A stretch of DNA of 64,000 nucleotides from DATFDN01 sp963818725 (GTDB taxonomy: Bacteria; Pseudomonadota; Alphaproteobacteria; Acetobacterales; Acetobacteraceae). The translations under genes were made by a program, and so were the position numbers. Location of the stretch: the NCBI GenBank assembly GCA_963818725.1, contig CAWFTU010000019.1:80937-144936 (forward strand), in the 5' to 3' direction. The notes beneath the pieces were generated by a model. That model did not search any database, was not told where the DNA came from, and saw only the letters and a program-made list of their open reading frames with translations. Shown in pieces: positions 10,474-20,602 of the stretch (positions are counted from its first letter, which is position 1; every line of letters starts with the position of its first letter).

Positions 10474-13400
10474 GCCACCCCGCCCGGCGGCGTCAGACGC
10501 CAGATCGCGAAGGGCAGGTCGGCGGGATCGAGGCGGACGCGCTGCGACTTGCCGTGCCAGGTCCACGAGTGGCCGCGCATCAAGTCCTCCACCCGGATCG
10601 CTCCGCTGTCGGGCAGGCCCCATTCCCACAGCGGCACCTCGATGATCGAGTCTTGGGCACGATGCGGGTCGAAGCTGATGGCGACCAGGACCAGCGCGCG
10701 CCCGCCGCCCGGTCCTCGCTTGCCGAACAGCAGCACTTGGTCATTGAGGGCGTTGTAGAACCGGACCCCGAGATGCGAGTGCAAGGCCGGGTTGGCGCGG
10801 CGGATGCGGTTCAGCGCGGCGATCTCGGCGCGGATGTTGCCCGGCGCGTTCCAGTCGCGGACCCGGATCTCGTACTTTTCGGAGTCGAGGTACTCCTCGC
10901 GTCCCGGCAGCGGCGCGGACTCGCACAGCTCGAAACCGGAATAGACCCCCCACAGCCCGGAGAGCGTCGCCGCGAGCGCCGCGCGGATCAGGAACCCGGC
11001 ACGCCCCGAGCCTTGCAGGAAAATCGGGTTGATGTCGGGGGTGTTGACGAAGAAGTTGGGACGGAAGACGTCGCGCGCGGGCGAGGTGTTCAGCTCGGTC
11101 AGATACTCGGTCATGTCCTGCTTCGTGTCGCGCCAGGTGAAATAGGTGTAGGATTGGGTGAACCCGACCTTGGCCAGCCGGTACATCATCTTGGGCCGGG
11201 TGAACGCCTCGGCCAGGAAGATCACGCCGGGGTCGCGCGCGCGGATGTCCTCGATCAGCCAGCGCCAGAACGGCAGCGGCTTGGTGTGGGGGTTGTCCAC
11301 GCGGAAAATGCGCACCCCCTGGCCCAGCCAGAAACGGACGATGTCGCGCAGGGCGAGCCAGAGGTCGGGAATCGCCGCGTCGGCGTAGAACTCCACGTTG
11401 ACGATGTCCTGGTATTTCTTGGGCGGGTTCTCCGCATAGCGGATCGAGCCGTCGGGACGCCAGCGGAACCAGCTCGGGTGCTCGCGAATCCAGGGGTGGT
11501 CAAGCGAGCACTGGATGGCGAAGTCGAGCGCCAGCTCCAGCCCGTGCTGGCGAGCGGCCTCCAACAAGGCGCGGAAATCCTCGAACGTGCCGAGCGCCGA
11601 GTGGATCGCCTGGTGTCCGCCCTCCTCGGCGCCGATGGCGTACGGGCTGCCCAGATCCTCCGGCCGCACGTCGAGTGAATTGTTGCGCCCTTTGCGGTTG
11701 GTGTGGCCGATGGGGTGAACCGGCGGAAAGTACAGGACGTCGAATCCCATCGCGCGGATGCGCGGCAGCTCCTCGATGACGTCGCGGAAGGTGCCATGCC
11801 GCGCCGGGTCATCGGTCGCCGAGCGCGGGAACATCTCGTACCAGCTCGCGAACGCCGCCTGCGCACGATCCGCGTCCAGCGGCAGCTCCGCTTGGCGGGT
11901 GAGGAACGGGCGGTGCCGCCCGCGCGCGACCGTGCGGTCGGTCTCGTCGGCCAGCAGAATGCCGATTCGGCCGGGCGTGTCCTCCGCCTCGACCGTTTGC
12001 GCGATGACTTCGATGGCGGCGCGCGCGTCCTCGGGTGCGCCCTGAGCGACATGGTGCAGCAACTGCCGCCCCTCCTCCGCCTCCAGGCTCAGCTCCTGTC
12101 CGGCGTCCCGCTTGCGGATCAGGTCGCGGCGGAATGTCGCCCACTCGTCCCACCACGCCTCGATCGTGAACAGGTGCCGGCCGATACGCCAGGGCGTGAA
12201 GCTCGCCCGCCAGCGGTCGTTCTCGACCAGCCGCATGGGCTCGCGCCGCCATCCGGCCTCGTCGGCGCTCCGCCACAGCACCTCCGCCGCCAAGACCTCG
12301 TGGCCGTCGGCGATGAGATCGGCCTCGACCACGACCGGGTCGCCCGCCACGCGCTTCACCGGGAAGGCGCCATCGTCCACCGAGGGGGTGATAGCCTCAA
12401 CGGCGATACGCGGCGCCGCGGCGGCCTCGAAAACGGCGTGCGTGCCCCGGCCCCATGGGGTGAGAATGTCGGGAACCCGTTCGAACCGCGCGAGACGCAC
12501 CTCCCCTGGAGACAACGGGCGGCTCAGGTCGAGCCCGCCGTTGAGGGACTTCGGGCGGCCGAACGCGGCGCCGGCGGTGGGGGGCAGCGGCACCAAGGCG
12601 GTGTCCAAGGGCGAATCGTGCGAGAGGTCGGGGTTGACCACGACCACCAGCGCCCGCGCCGCCTGGCGGACGTCGGGCGCGTCGGCGCGCAGCAAAGCGG
12701 TGGCGCGCGCCTCGGGCCCGCCGAGGGCGCGCAGTTCGCCGTCGCGCCACTGCGTAGCAACGCGCTTGGAAAGCTCGTTTGCGTCGCGCACCGCCTCGGT
12801 AAGGTCGAGGGCGGCTTCCTGGCGGGCGTGCTCGAAATCCTGCGGACCGGCGCGGGCGGCGTCGAACGCGCGCCGGATGGCGTACTCGAAGCCCATGGGC
12901 ATCAACAGCCCGCTGCCCAGCGCGGCGGCGAGCGTGAGTGCGCGGCGGTACGCGGCGCCGAGGTCGGCGCGCGGGTCGAGCCGGGGTGCCAGCCGATCCG
13001 TGAAGGACGGCTCAGGCGAGGCGAGGGCGGGGGCGACGGCGTGCAGCGCCGTGACCTCCTCGACGAACCAGCTCGCCCGCGCGTCCCACCAGGCGAGCGA
13101 CGACGCCACGCGGTCGAACCCGAGTCCCACGAGCTGGCTCAAGTCCTGGCGGGCAACGCCGGGTGTCCAGGCGAGGAACAGCGTGCCAGGCGCGGCCGCG
13201 CGCGCCGCGGCGATAACCCGACGCCAGATGCCGGGCGGCACGCGATCAGGGTGGAGGCAGCGGAACCCGGCGACCCCGGCGCGCGCGAGGCGGGCGAGGC
13301 GATCGGCCCACCACTCTCCTAAGGCCTCGGCGACGGCGGGGTCTTCGAATCGTGCCTCGGCGGCGTCGCGGGGCGGCGGGCGGCGGCGTGGGTCCGGGGG

Positions 13401-13745
13401 GTCGGAGGACTCCTGGCGATGGAACCAGTCCGGCTCGCGCTCGCGCAGCGCCGCGTCGGCCGCCACCCGGTCGAGCACCACATCCAGCACGAGGCCCAAC
13501 TCGTTGCTGGCGCACGCCTCCGCCAGACGGGCAATGCCGGCATCGGCGTCGGTTCCGGCCGCGAGGGCGGGGTTGAGGTGCTCGTGGTCGGCGGAGAGAA
13601 AGATATCGCCACTCGCGCCAGGCGCGAACAGGGGCGCGGTGCCGACATGGTCGAAGCCCATGGCCCGGCCGCGCGCCAGATGGCGGGGCCACTCCTCGAG
13701 CGGTCCCGCCACCACGGGGTGGAGGTGATAGATGTTGGGGGCCAT
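10470..13745 (-). CDS. glgE: alpha-1,4-glucan:maltose-1-phosphate maltosyltransferase with an extra N-terminal amylase-like domain
   Basis: GlgE elongates alpha-1,4-glucan with maltose from maltose-1-phosphate. At 1091 residues it is about 400 longer than actinobacterial GlgE. Residues 1-430 form an alpha-amylase-like barrel without recognisable catalytic residues (a fused type common in proteobacteria). Residues about 440-560 are the beta-sandwich domain N (PRIAVEAITPSVDDG). The catalytic barrel follows, with YFPPVHPIGHTNRKG, FRVDNPHTKPLPFW (nucleophile Asp about 816), IFLAEAFTRPKMMY (Glu about 845) and NFFVNTPDINP. It is first in the operon and its stop overlaps the treS ATG. The promoter should lie upstream of 13745. 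Confidence 0.94.
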   Translation of the reverse strand: MAPNIYHLHPVVAGPLEEWPRHLARGRAMGFDHVGTAPLFAPGASGDIFLSADHEHLNPALAAGTDADAGIARLAEACASNELGLVLDVVLDRVAADAALREREPDWFHRQESSDPPDPRRRPPPRDAAEARFEDPAVAEALGEWWADRLARLARAGVAGFRCLHPDRVPPGIWRRVIAAARAAAPGTLFLAWTPGVARQDLSQLVGLGFDRVASSLAWWDARASWFVEEVTALHAVAPALASPEPSFTDRLAPRLDPRADLGAAYRRALTLAAALGSGLLMPMGFEYAIRRAFDAARAGPQDFEHARQEAALDLTEAVRDANELSKRVATQWRDGELRALGGPEARATALLRADAPDVRQAARALVVVVNPDLSHDSPLDTALVPLPPTAGAAFGRPKSLNGGLDLSRPLSPGEVRLARFERVPDILTPWGRGTHAVFEAAAAPRIAVEAITPSVDDGAFPVKRVAGDPVVVEADLIADGHEVLAAEVLWRSADEAGWRREPMRLVENDRWRASFTPWRIGRHLFTIEAWWDEWATFRRDLIRKRDAGQELSLEAEEGRQLLHHVAQGAPEDARAAIEVIAQTVEAEDTPGRIGILLADETDRTVARGRHRPFLTRQAELPLDADRAQAAFASWYEMFPRSATDDPARHGTFRDVIEELPRIRAMGFDVLYFPPVHPIGHTNRKGRNNSLDVRPEDLGSPYAIGAEEGGHQAIHSALGTFEDFRALLEAARQHGLELALDFAIQCSLDHPWIREHPSWFRWRPDGSIRYAENPPKKYQDIVNVEFYADAAIPDLWLALRDIVRFWLGQGVRIFRVDNPHTKPLPFWRWLIEDIRARDPGVIFLAEAFTRPKMMYRLAKVGFTQSYTYFTWRDTKQDMTEYLTELNTSPARDVFRPNFFVNTPDINPIFLQGSGRAGFLIRAALAATLSGLWGVYSGFELCESAPLPGREEYLDSEKYEIRVRDWNAPGNIRAEIAALNRIRRANPALHSHLGVRFYNALNDQVLLFGKRGPGGGRALVLVAISFDPHRAQDSIIEVPLWEWGLPDSGAIRVEDLMRGHSWTWHGKSQRVRLDPADLPFAIWRLTPPGGVA

Positions 13746-13837
13746 GTGCGGAAGAAACTCCTAGATTCGCCAAAGTGGGGAGTGCCGCAGGCAGCGGCGA
13801 TCGGCCGAAGGTCACAACTCCGCAAACGGCCCGGCGT

Positions 13838-13976
13838 TCACACCGCGAATGGCGGCTTCCGACCTGGTACCGGCAAGCGCGCGGCAAGTATATAGCCGCT
13901 GGTCGATTCGGTGACGTGCAGCGTGCGGAGATCAGGGCCGCCAAAGGCGACGTTGAGGGCCGCGGTTGCTGGCACT
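13838..13976 (-). pseudogene. C-terminal remnant of an SMP-30/gluconolactonase-like protein
   Basis: Within the 236-bp gap upstream of glgE the minus strand encodes about 45 residues ending in a stop at 13838. They include NVAFGGPDLRTLHVTES, which is the closing blade motif of the SMP-30/gluconolactonase beta-propeller family, followed by SGYILAARLPVPG. There is no start codon or upstream domain before 13980, where the neighbouring gene ends. I read it as the tail of a deleted gene. The identification rests on one motif-rich strand and is moderately secure. Confidence 0.6.
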
Positions 13977-13981
13977 GAGCC

Positions 13982-15114
13982 CTAGTGCCGTCCAAACATC
14001 GCCATGATAACCTCCAAGAGGATGAGGACGACCACTGCGATCTCCAGCAATCCCGACCGGGAGCCGGCAGCCTCGTCGTGCATGGCGGCGTAGGTATCGC
14101 GGATGATCGACAGCTTCCGGTCCACAGCTGCGCTCACTGCCTTGACGCGGAACAGGTCCAGCGCCGCGGCATAAACCCGCGCGAGATAGACGTCCCCGGT
14201 CACCTGTAGGGTGTTGTCCGCTTTCTCGGTCAGCTCGGTCACCTCGGCCACCAGTGCGTAGAGACGCCGTGCGAGGCGGGCGAACCGGCGGGGTGCCAGG
14301 CGCAGCCGGTGGGTTCGTTCCACCAGATCGTACATGCGCGGAAGTTCGGCATCGAGCAGTTCGTCATAGTACCGCATTTCCAGCAGCTGCGCATTGGCGA
14401 CCTCGATCACGTCGGCTACGTCGGTGTCGCGTCTGGGCTCGTAAATGAAGCCGCGGTCCCAGGTCAGCACCACCAGATCGTCCGTGTAGTAGGAGAAGCG
14501 CCGCCCGAGCAGGTCGGCGCGGGCGGACTCGGCCAGCGGCCGCGTCTCACCGGACAGCAGCGGCACCAGATCGATCTCGCTGCCGAGCGCGGCCGCTGGC
14601 ATGACGCGGTCGAACGCGTGCACGGTGGCGAGCAGGTAGTCTTCCACCAGCTCCGAGCGGTTGGGGCGGTCGAGCGCGCCGCCGACCGCATTCAGGAGGC
14701 TTGCCATCATAGTTTGCCAAATTGACGCTTCCCCCTCCATGCCGACCCCGGCGTGGGTGGCGTTCGCCAGATTGGAGAATTGCGACCAGGCGAGCCCGTC
14801 CGCGGCGATCCGAAGCGCCAGGGTGATGACGCCGAAGGCGTGGAGACGAGCGCTCGCCGCGGCCGTGACTTGATGCGCGCCGAGCGCCAGCGGCACCGGC
14901 TCCAGCACCAGGTCAAGCGGTGGGTCGCCAAATGAGATGCCTTGTGCGGGGTCGCGGACAGGCGGACCCGGCCGCCGGGCCGGGCCTGGTCAGCCCACAG
15001 CGCCTCCGCCCGAGCGAGGTCGATGGCGAAGGCGACATCGAACAGGCGCATCGCCGTAATGTGGCCGGACGCGACCGTCGGCGGCTCTGGTATGGGTGTC
15101 ACTGCACCGGTCAT
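13982..15114 (-). pseudogene. RMD1/DUF155-like membrane-anchored protein, frameshifted near 14935
   Basis: The N-terminal segment (MTGAVTPIPEPPTVASGHI to about residue 58) and the long C-terminal segment (GDPPLDLVLEPVPLALGAHQ to the stop) are in different frames. Restoring one G at about 14935 joins them as HKGISFGDPPLDLVLEP. The protein would be about 376 residues. Its C-terminus has charged helices (ELTEKADNTLQVTGD, DLFRVKAVSAAVDRKL) and one terminal hydrophobic segment (LLEIAVVVLILLEVIMAMF). That layout resembles DUF155/RMND1 proteins, but I could not confirm homology. The start ATG overlaps the stop of the deacylase remnant upstream. Function unknown. Confidence 0.55.
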
Positions 15115-15375
15115 CCACCCTCCGCCTCAAGCGCCGCGATCTCAGATGCGTGAACCGTCGCTTGTGCCATAGGGGCGACGACGAACAACACGGCGGACAA
15201 GCGGCGCGCGTCGAGCCGGTCGAGATAATCGGGAAAGCTCTGCCAGTTCCACGGCTGGCCCTTGGTCAGCACCGGCTCGGGGATGTCCTCGACGGAGGCT
15301 AGACCCCGGCGCAGGATGCCGGCAACGCTCGGCGCCCCCCATCCAACGACGTTCACGCAGACTGACGTGCCGCAA
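15111..15375 (-). pseudogene. internal fragment of an N-acyl-D-amino-acid deacylase (D-aminoacylase) gene
   Basis: The minus strand directly downstream of the sulfite oxidase gene encodes NVVGWGAPSVAGILRRG, VEDIPEPVLTKGQPWNWQSF and PDYLDRLDARR. These match the segment of D-aminoacylases that follows the second metal-site strand (typically VEDIPG...W.WESFPEYLD). The following residues to the stop at 15111 no longer resemble the family. The metal-binding N-terminus (HTHYD) and the C-terminal half are absent. It is probably a deletion remnant left between the sulfite oxidase gene and the DUF155-like gene. Confidence 0.6.
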
Positions 15376-16542
15376 CTATAGGCGGATGTGCCGCGTGATC
15401 TGGCCGTTGCTTTCCCAATAGGTCTTCTTGTTGGCGATCGACGGATCGTCCATTGCCGGCTGCACGTTGCCAGCGCTGTCAATGGCGCGCGACGTGATGC
15501 TGTGCTCGCCCGGCGTGGCAGGCCAGTCGAGTTGCCAGAGCCGCCAGGCGAACGGCGACTTGTCTGGGCCAGCGAGCGTGGCTCTCGTCCAGGCGCCGTC
15601 GTCAACCCTCACCTCAACGGCGGCGATCGGCGCAGGTCCCCACGCCATGCCGGCGATGCGGTAGTGGCCGTCACTCAGCGTGACCCGCGCGGGGGCGGAT
15701 TTCAGCAACCCGCGACCGACAGACGTTTCCATCACGACCATCTCGCCGTCGCGCTGCTCCTCGCGCACCGTCACGTAGTCGCGGCCCATGAAGCGGCCCA
15801 GAAAGCGCGTGTCGCGCACCTCGATGCGGTTCAGCCATTTGACATTAGCGACGCCGAACCAGCCGGGTGCGATCAGCCGCAATGGCGCTCCGTGCGCCGC
15901 CGGAAGGGCTTCGCCGTTCATTTCGTAGCACAGAATGTTCGCCGGGTTCATCGCATCCTCGATCGACATGCTGCGCGCGAAATGCCCGGTGAACTTGGCT
16001 TCGATCGGCGTGCCCTGATGCACGACCTCCTCGCCCTTGTCGGTGCCGAAGAATACGACTTCCAAGGCACCACTTTTGATCTGTGCCGCCTTCAGGATGT
16101 CGGCGAGCGACGTGCCGGCCCATTGCGCGTTGCCGACCGCGCTCGTGAAAAATGGAAATCCGTTGTTTCCCGAGCATTCCAACGTGAAGATCACCTCTCG
16201 CCGCGGCCGGGCTTTCAGATCGGCCAGCGTGAGGCGGAGCGGCGTGCCGACCTGCCCGAGCACATCGAGCCGCCATGTGGCCGGGTCGATCTTCGGCACC
16301 TCGTAGTGGGCGATATAGAAGAACTTGTCATTGGGCGTGATCCAGCTATCGAGGCGCTCCCAGGGCGTGAGATTGTGGATCGCACGCTGCGCCGGCGGTG
16401 GCACCGGCGGCGGCTGATCGGCCCAAGGGATGACTTGCTCCTCCGCCTGCGCGGCAAGAGCGAACCGGTGCTGCTGTAGCAGCAGAATGCCCGCGGCGGC
16501 ACCGCCGCCCAGCAATGCGTCCCGGCGTTGCAGGTGGTTCAT
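15376..16542 (-). CDS. sulfite oxidase-family molybdopterin oxidoreductase, exported
   Basis: A periplasmic molybdenum enzyme, probably oxidising sulfite to sulfate (SorA/sulfite-dehydrogenase-like). 388 residues. The start chosen is the second of two nearby ATGs, eight bases after AAGGAGG; the first is only two bases from the ribosome site. The N-terminus MNHLQRRDALLGGGAAAG is Tat-like. The molybdopterin domain shows VIFTLECSGNNGFPF with the Mo-ligand Cys near residue 124, GTDKGEEVVHQGTPIEAK, and AAHGAPLRLIAPGWFGVANV. The C-terminal dimerisation domain (about 270-380) follows. No haem motif (CxxCH) is present, so an electron-accepting cytochrome must be encoded elsewhere. The true substrate could be another sulfur oxyanion or a sulfoxide. 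Confidence 0.88.
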   Translation of the reverse strand: MNHLQRRDALLGGGAAAGILLLQQHRFALAAQAEEQVIPWADQPPPVPPPAQRAIHNLTPWERLDSWITPNDKFFYIAHYEVPKIDPATWRLDVLGQVGTPLRLTLADLKARPRREVIFTLECSGNNGFPFFTSAVGNAQWAGTSLADILKAAQIKSGALEVVFFGTDKGEEVVHQGTPIEAKFTGHFARSMSIEDAMNPANILCYEMNGEALPAAHGAPLRLIAPGWFGVANVKWLNRIEVRDTRFLGRFMGRDYVTVREEQRDGEMVVMETSVGRGLLKSAPARVTLSDGHYRIAGMAWGPAPIAAVEVRVDDGAWTRATLAGPDKSPFAWRLWQLDWPATPGEHSITSRAIDSAGNVQPAMDDPSIANKKTYWESNGQITRHIRL

Positions 16543-16800
16543 CGACATCTCCTCCTTATTTATGGTACTTGGCTTGGCGCTCAATTGTCGGCTCGCGCGC
16601 TCGTCGCCTCCGCTCATCTTTACGGCCAGTACCGTCCGTTCGTCCAAGCAGCGGAACCTGTTGCCTACCGCTGGACAGCGCTCATTATCCGTGAACTGCT
16701 TGCGGATGGCAACATTTGTCATTGACCTCGAGCGTGGCCTCCCCGGCGTTTTGCACTTGCTTCTGGCGGGCCGGAGTGGTTGTGGAAGCAACCAGCTCGC

Positions 16801-19800
16801 TCAGTTCGCGCAATCCAGGATCTGGAGCAGACGATCCAAGCGCGCCTCGGCGCGCGGCTCCGCGATCTCCAGGATCAGCCGATCGCGGCTCCAGTGCAGC
16901 GCCGACCGGTCTTCGAGCCATGCGATGAGCGCCGGGACATCAGCGTCCTCGCGCAAGGTGAGAGCGATGCCGGCCGGCCCGGCCCGGACGGCGCCGATTT
17001 CCAGCGCGCGGCAGGTCAGGCGCAGCCGAGCGATGTCCAGCAAACCGCGCGTGGGCGCGGGCAGCTCGCCGAAGCGGTCCTCGATCTCCTCGGCCAGGGA
17101 CGCGATGGCGTCGTGCGATCCCATTCGAGCCAGCCTTCGATACAGCTCCAGCCGCAGGTCCGGCTCGGCCACTGTGGCGGCGGGCACATAGGCGTCAATG
17201 CCGATGGCGATGGCGATGGCGGGCGTCCACTCGGCGGCGGGGTGCTCGTCCCGCGCTTCGGCCATGGCGCGGGCGAGCGTGTGGCCATACAGCTCGCTGC
17301 CCATGAGGCGGACATGGCCGGCCTGGCGCTCGCCCAGCAGGTCGCCCGCGCCGCGCTGGTCGAGATCGGCGGCGCTGACGGCGAAGCCCGCGCCGAGGCT
17401 GTCGAGCGCCGCCAGCCGCTCCAGCCGCTTGCGGGCGGCCTCGCTCAGCGCGTGGGCCGGGTCGGTCAGCAGATAGGCGCTCGCGCGTGCCCGTCCGCGT
17501 CCAACCCGCCCGCGCAACTGATGGAGCTGCGCCAGGCCGAAACGGTCGGGGCGCCAGACCAGCATGGTGTTGGCGTTGGGGATGTCGAGCCCGGCCTCGA
17601 TGATGCTGGTCGCGAGCAGCACGTCGGTGTGCCCCTCGGCGAAGTCAAGCATGAGTTGATCGAGCGCGTCGCCGTGCAGCTTCCCGTGCGCCTGCGCGAC
17701 GGTCAGCTCCGGCACCAGCTTGGCGAGCCGCGCGGCGATCGGCGGCAGATCCTCGATGCGCGGGCAGACGACGAAGCTCTGGCCGCCCCGCCGCGCCTCG
17801 CGCATCAGCGCCGTCCGCACCACCGCGGCGTCGAAGTCGAGCACGAACGTGCGCACCGGCTGGCGCGACACGGGCGGGGTGGTGAGCAGGCTGAGGTCGA
17901 ACAGGCCGAGCAGCGCCGCCTGCAAGCTGCGCGGCAGCGGCGTCGCGGTCATGGTCAGGGCATGCACGCCCTGGCGCAGCGTGTGCAGTCGTCGCTTCTG
18001 CGCCTCGCCAAAGCGCTGCTCCTCGTCGACCACCACGAAGCCGAGATTGGTGAAGTGAACGCCCGACCCGGTCAGCGCGTGCGTGCCGATCGCGATGCGG
18101 ATCTCGCCCGAGCGCAGCCCGGCGAGCGTGGCCTGCAACTCCGCCGAGGTGCTGGAGCGCATCAGCGGCCCGATGCCCAGTCCGAGCCCGCCGAGGCGGC
18201 GGCGGAACGTCTCGAGGTGCTGGCGGGCGAGCAGGGTGGTGGGGGCCGCGACGGCGACCTGGAAGCCGGCCAGCGCGGCGGCGGCGGCGGCGTGCAGCGC
18301 CACCTCGGTCTTGCCGAACCCGACATCGCCGCACACCAGCCGCTCCATCGGCCGCGGCCGGGCCATGTCGGCGAGCGTAGCGTCGATCGCCGATCGCTGG
18401 TCTTCGGTCAGCGCGTAGGGAACGCGGCGGGCGAAACGGTCCATCGCGGCGCGCGGCGGGGCGATGGAAGGTGCCTGCGCCTGCTCCCGCGCGTGCTGGC
18501 GCTCGACGATGCCGCGCGCCATTTCCGTGATTTCCGCTTCCACCTCGGCGCGGCGGCGGCGCCAGGCCTCGCCGGTCAAGCGGTCGGGCGCCGCGGCGGC
18601 CTCGGCGGAGCCGTAGCGCCAGACTTGGCCGGCATCCTCGGCGGGGATCAGCAACCGCTGATCGGCGGCGAATTCGAGGGCCAGGCACTCTCGCGTGCCG
18701 GTGTCCTCTTCCAGGAGCGTCAGCCCAGCCAGGTGGGCGAGGCCGTGCTCGGGTTCCACCGCCAGATCGCCCACCCGGAGCTCTTCGCCCAAGAGCGCCG
18801 CGTCCACACGGGCGGCGTGCGCGCGCGGGATGGCGGCGTCCCCGGCGAGCAGGCTGCGTCCAGCCAGTCGGAAGCCCTCGGTGAGCGGCAGGCCGAGCAG
18901 CCCGATCCGCCCTGGCGACAGATCGAGCGCCTCTTGCCAAGTGCCGAGCCGCTTCGGAGTGGGGCGCAGCCGCCGGAGCTGGCGTGCCAGGGAATCGGCT
19001 TCGGCGGCGCAGATCAGAACGGCATCGCCGGCCGCGGCGCGCGCGATGGCGCGTGCCGCGAGATCGGCGGCGGTGCGCGATGGCTCGCCCTCCAGGGGTT
19101 CGGCGCCGACCGGCTCCCCCTCGGCGCCGAAGGCCGCGATATCACGGCCGTTCAGGGCGTCCGCCAGCCCTTCGTTGGTGAGATAGAGCTGGTCCGGCGG
19201 TTCATCCCCGCCACCGGCCAGCGCACGGCCGACCAGCCGGCGGGCTTCCCAGGAATCGGCGATGGTGGCGAGCCAGTCGCCCAACCGCTCCTCGGCGCCC
19301 CCTTCCAGGGAAACCAGGGCGCCGGGCAGCGCATCAAACAGCGTCTCCAACGCGCCCTCCGGCAGGAGCCGGTCGGCGCCGGCGCCGGTCTGCTCGCCAG
19401 GGATGGCGAAACCCTCGGTCGCGGGCAACAACACCAGCTCTTGGCGGCCCGCGATGCTGCGCTGGCCCACGGGGTCGAAGTCGTGGATCGCGGCGACCCG
19501 GTCTCCGTCCAGTTCCAGCCGCACGGGTGTCGCGCCGCCAGCGGGGAACACGTCGGCGGCGGCGTGGTGCAGGGCGGCGTCACCCGGCTCTTCGACGCGC
19601 TCGTTGAAGTGGTACCCAAACGCCTCCAGCGTCGCTCGCAGCCAATCCGGCGCGGCCTCGTCGCCCACGGCGATGCGGACGCGGCGTTCCGCGAGCCGGG
19701 CGCGGGGCGGGGTGCGTTGCAGCAGCCCGGCGGCGCTGGTCAGGACAAGGCACGGGCGGGCAGGGGCCTCGGCCAGGCGCGCGAGGCCGGCCACACGGGC

Positions 19801-20091
19801 TCCCGTGACGGCGCGGCTTGGCCGGGCGCGGTCATAGGGAAGCGAGTCCCAAGCCGGGAGCTCGACGATTTCCAGATCGGGCGCGAAGCCGCGCGCCATA
19901 CGGGCCAGCTCGCCGATGGCGCGTTCCCGCCTTGTGATGTGGAGCAGACCGGCCGGGAGACGGCCCGCCCACTCGGCGAGCAGCAGCGCCAGCGCCCCTT
20001 GCGGCGGCGTGCGGAACAGGTTGCGCGCGGGGGCGGCGGCATGCGTGGCCTGCGGCGTCGGCACGCTGCCGTGCTCGGGGTGATCCAGCAT
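16801..20091 (-). CDS. mfd: transcription-repair coupling factor
   Basis: Mfd displaces RNA polymerase stalled at lesions and recruits UvrA. 1096 residues, slightly short for the family. Order: UvrB-homology region (about 20-350, TPPQGALALLLAEW and VELPAWDSLPYDRARPS), RNA-polymerase-interacting CarD-like domain (about 450-510, VGDLAVEPEHGLAHLAGL), then the RecG-like translocase with Walker A GDVGFGKTEVALHA (about 589), DEEQRF (about 690), TMTATPLPRSLQ and QLRGRVGRGRARASAYLL, and the C-terminal UvrA-binding domain. No strong ribosome site precedes the ATG, so the start is approximate. It is a monocistronic housekeeping gene. Confidence 0.96.
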   Translation of the reverse strand: MLDHPEHGSVPTPQATHAAAPARNLFRTPPQGALALLLAEWAGRLPAGLLHITRRERAIGELARMARGFAPDLEIVELPAWDSLPYDRARPSRAVTGARVAGLARLAEAPARPCLVLTSAAGLLQRTPPRARLAERRVRIAVGDEAAPDWLRATLEAFGYHFNERVEEPGDAALHHAAADVFPAGGATPVRLELDGDRVAAIHDFDPVGQRSIAGRQELVLLPATEGFAIPGEQTGAGADRLLPEGALETLFDALPGALVSLEGGAEERLGDWLATIADSWEARRLVGRALAGGGDEPPDQLYLTNEGLADALNGRDIAAFGAEGEPVGAEPLEGEPSRTAADLAARAIARAAAGDAVLICAAEADSLARQLRRLRPTPKRLGTWQEALDLSPGRIGLLGLPLTEGFRLAGRSLLAGDAAIPRAHAARVDAALLGEELRVGDLAVEPEHGLAHLAGLTLLEEDTGTRECLALEFAADQRLLIPAEDAGQVWRYGSAEAAAAPDRLTGEAWRRRRAEVEAEITEMARGIVERQHAREQAQAPSIAPPRAAMDRFARRVPYALTEDQRSAIDATLADMARPRPMERLVCGDVGFGKTEVALHAAAAAALAGFQVAVAAPTTLLARQHLETFRRRLGGLGLGIGPLMRSSTSAELQATLAGLRSGEIRIAIGTHALTGSGVHFTNLGFVVVDEEQRFGEAQKRRLHTLRQGVHALTMTATPLPRSLQAALLGLFDLSLLTTPPVSRQPVRTFVLDFDAAVVRTALMREARRGGQSFVVCPRIEDLPPIAARLAKLVPELTVAQAHGKLHGDALDQLMLDFAEGHTDVLLATSIIEAGLDIPNANTMLVWRPDRFGLAQLHQLRGRVGRGRARASAYLLTDPAHALSEAARKRLERLAALDSLGAGFAVSAADLDQRGAGDLLGERQAGHVRLMGSELYGHTLARAMAEARDEHPAAEWTPAIAIAIGIDAYVPAATVAEPDLRLELYRRLARMGSHDAIASLAEEIEDRFGELPAPTRGLLDIARLRLTCRALEIGAVRAGPAGIALTLREDADVPALIAWLEDRSALHWSRDRLILEIAEPRAEARLDRLLQILDCAN

Positions 20092-20602
20092 CCTGGCCGA
20101 ACGGACGGGACGGCGGCGGGTTGCCTGATGCCCGCCGGGGGCGGGCTTGGCGGGTTCCTCAAAGGGCCAGGCTTTCGGAACCGGCGGGGACGCGTCTTAC
20201 GCGCGACACCACAGTGGGCCGGGATACGCTTTGTCACACTGGCTGCCTCGGCCGGGAGGCACCGATCGCCGCTGCCGCGTTCGGGGCTGGTATGGGACAC
20301 GCTATGCGGCATCCGCAACAGACCCGCGCTCAAGGAGACACATCGTGACTCGCTCGGTCCTGAACTCGTGCCGCCGCCGCGCTGGCGCTTGCAACCGCCC
20401 TGGCCGTGCAGGGTGCCGGGCTCGCCTTGGCCCAGCCCTACCGACATTATGACCATAGGCCTCCTCCGTATCGCGGCCCGGTGCATGGATACGGCTACAA
20501 CAATGGAGGCGCCGCGGTTGCCGGCGCGTTGCTTGGACTGGGCGTGGGAGCGGTGCTCGGCAGCACGTTGGCCGCTCCGGCCGCACCGCCGCCGCCTGTT
20601 TA

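Noticed and set aside
9370..11678. Long plus-strand frames opposite treS and glgE
   Set aside because: Antisense shadows of the glucan operon.
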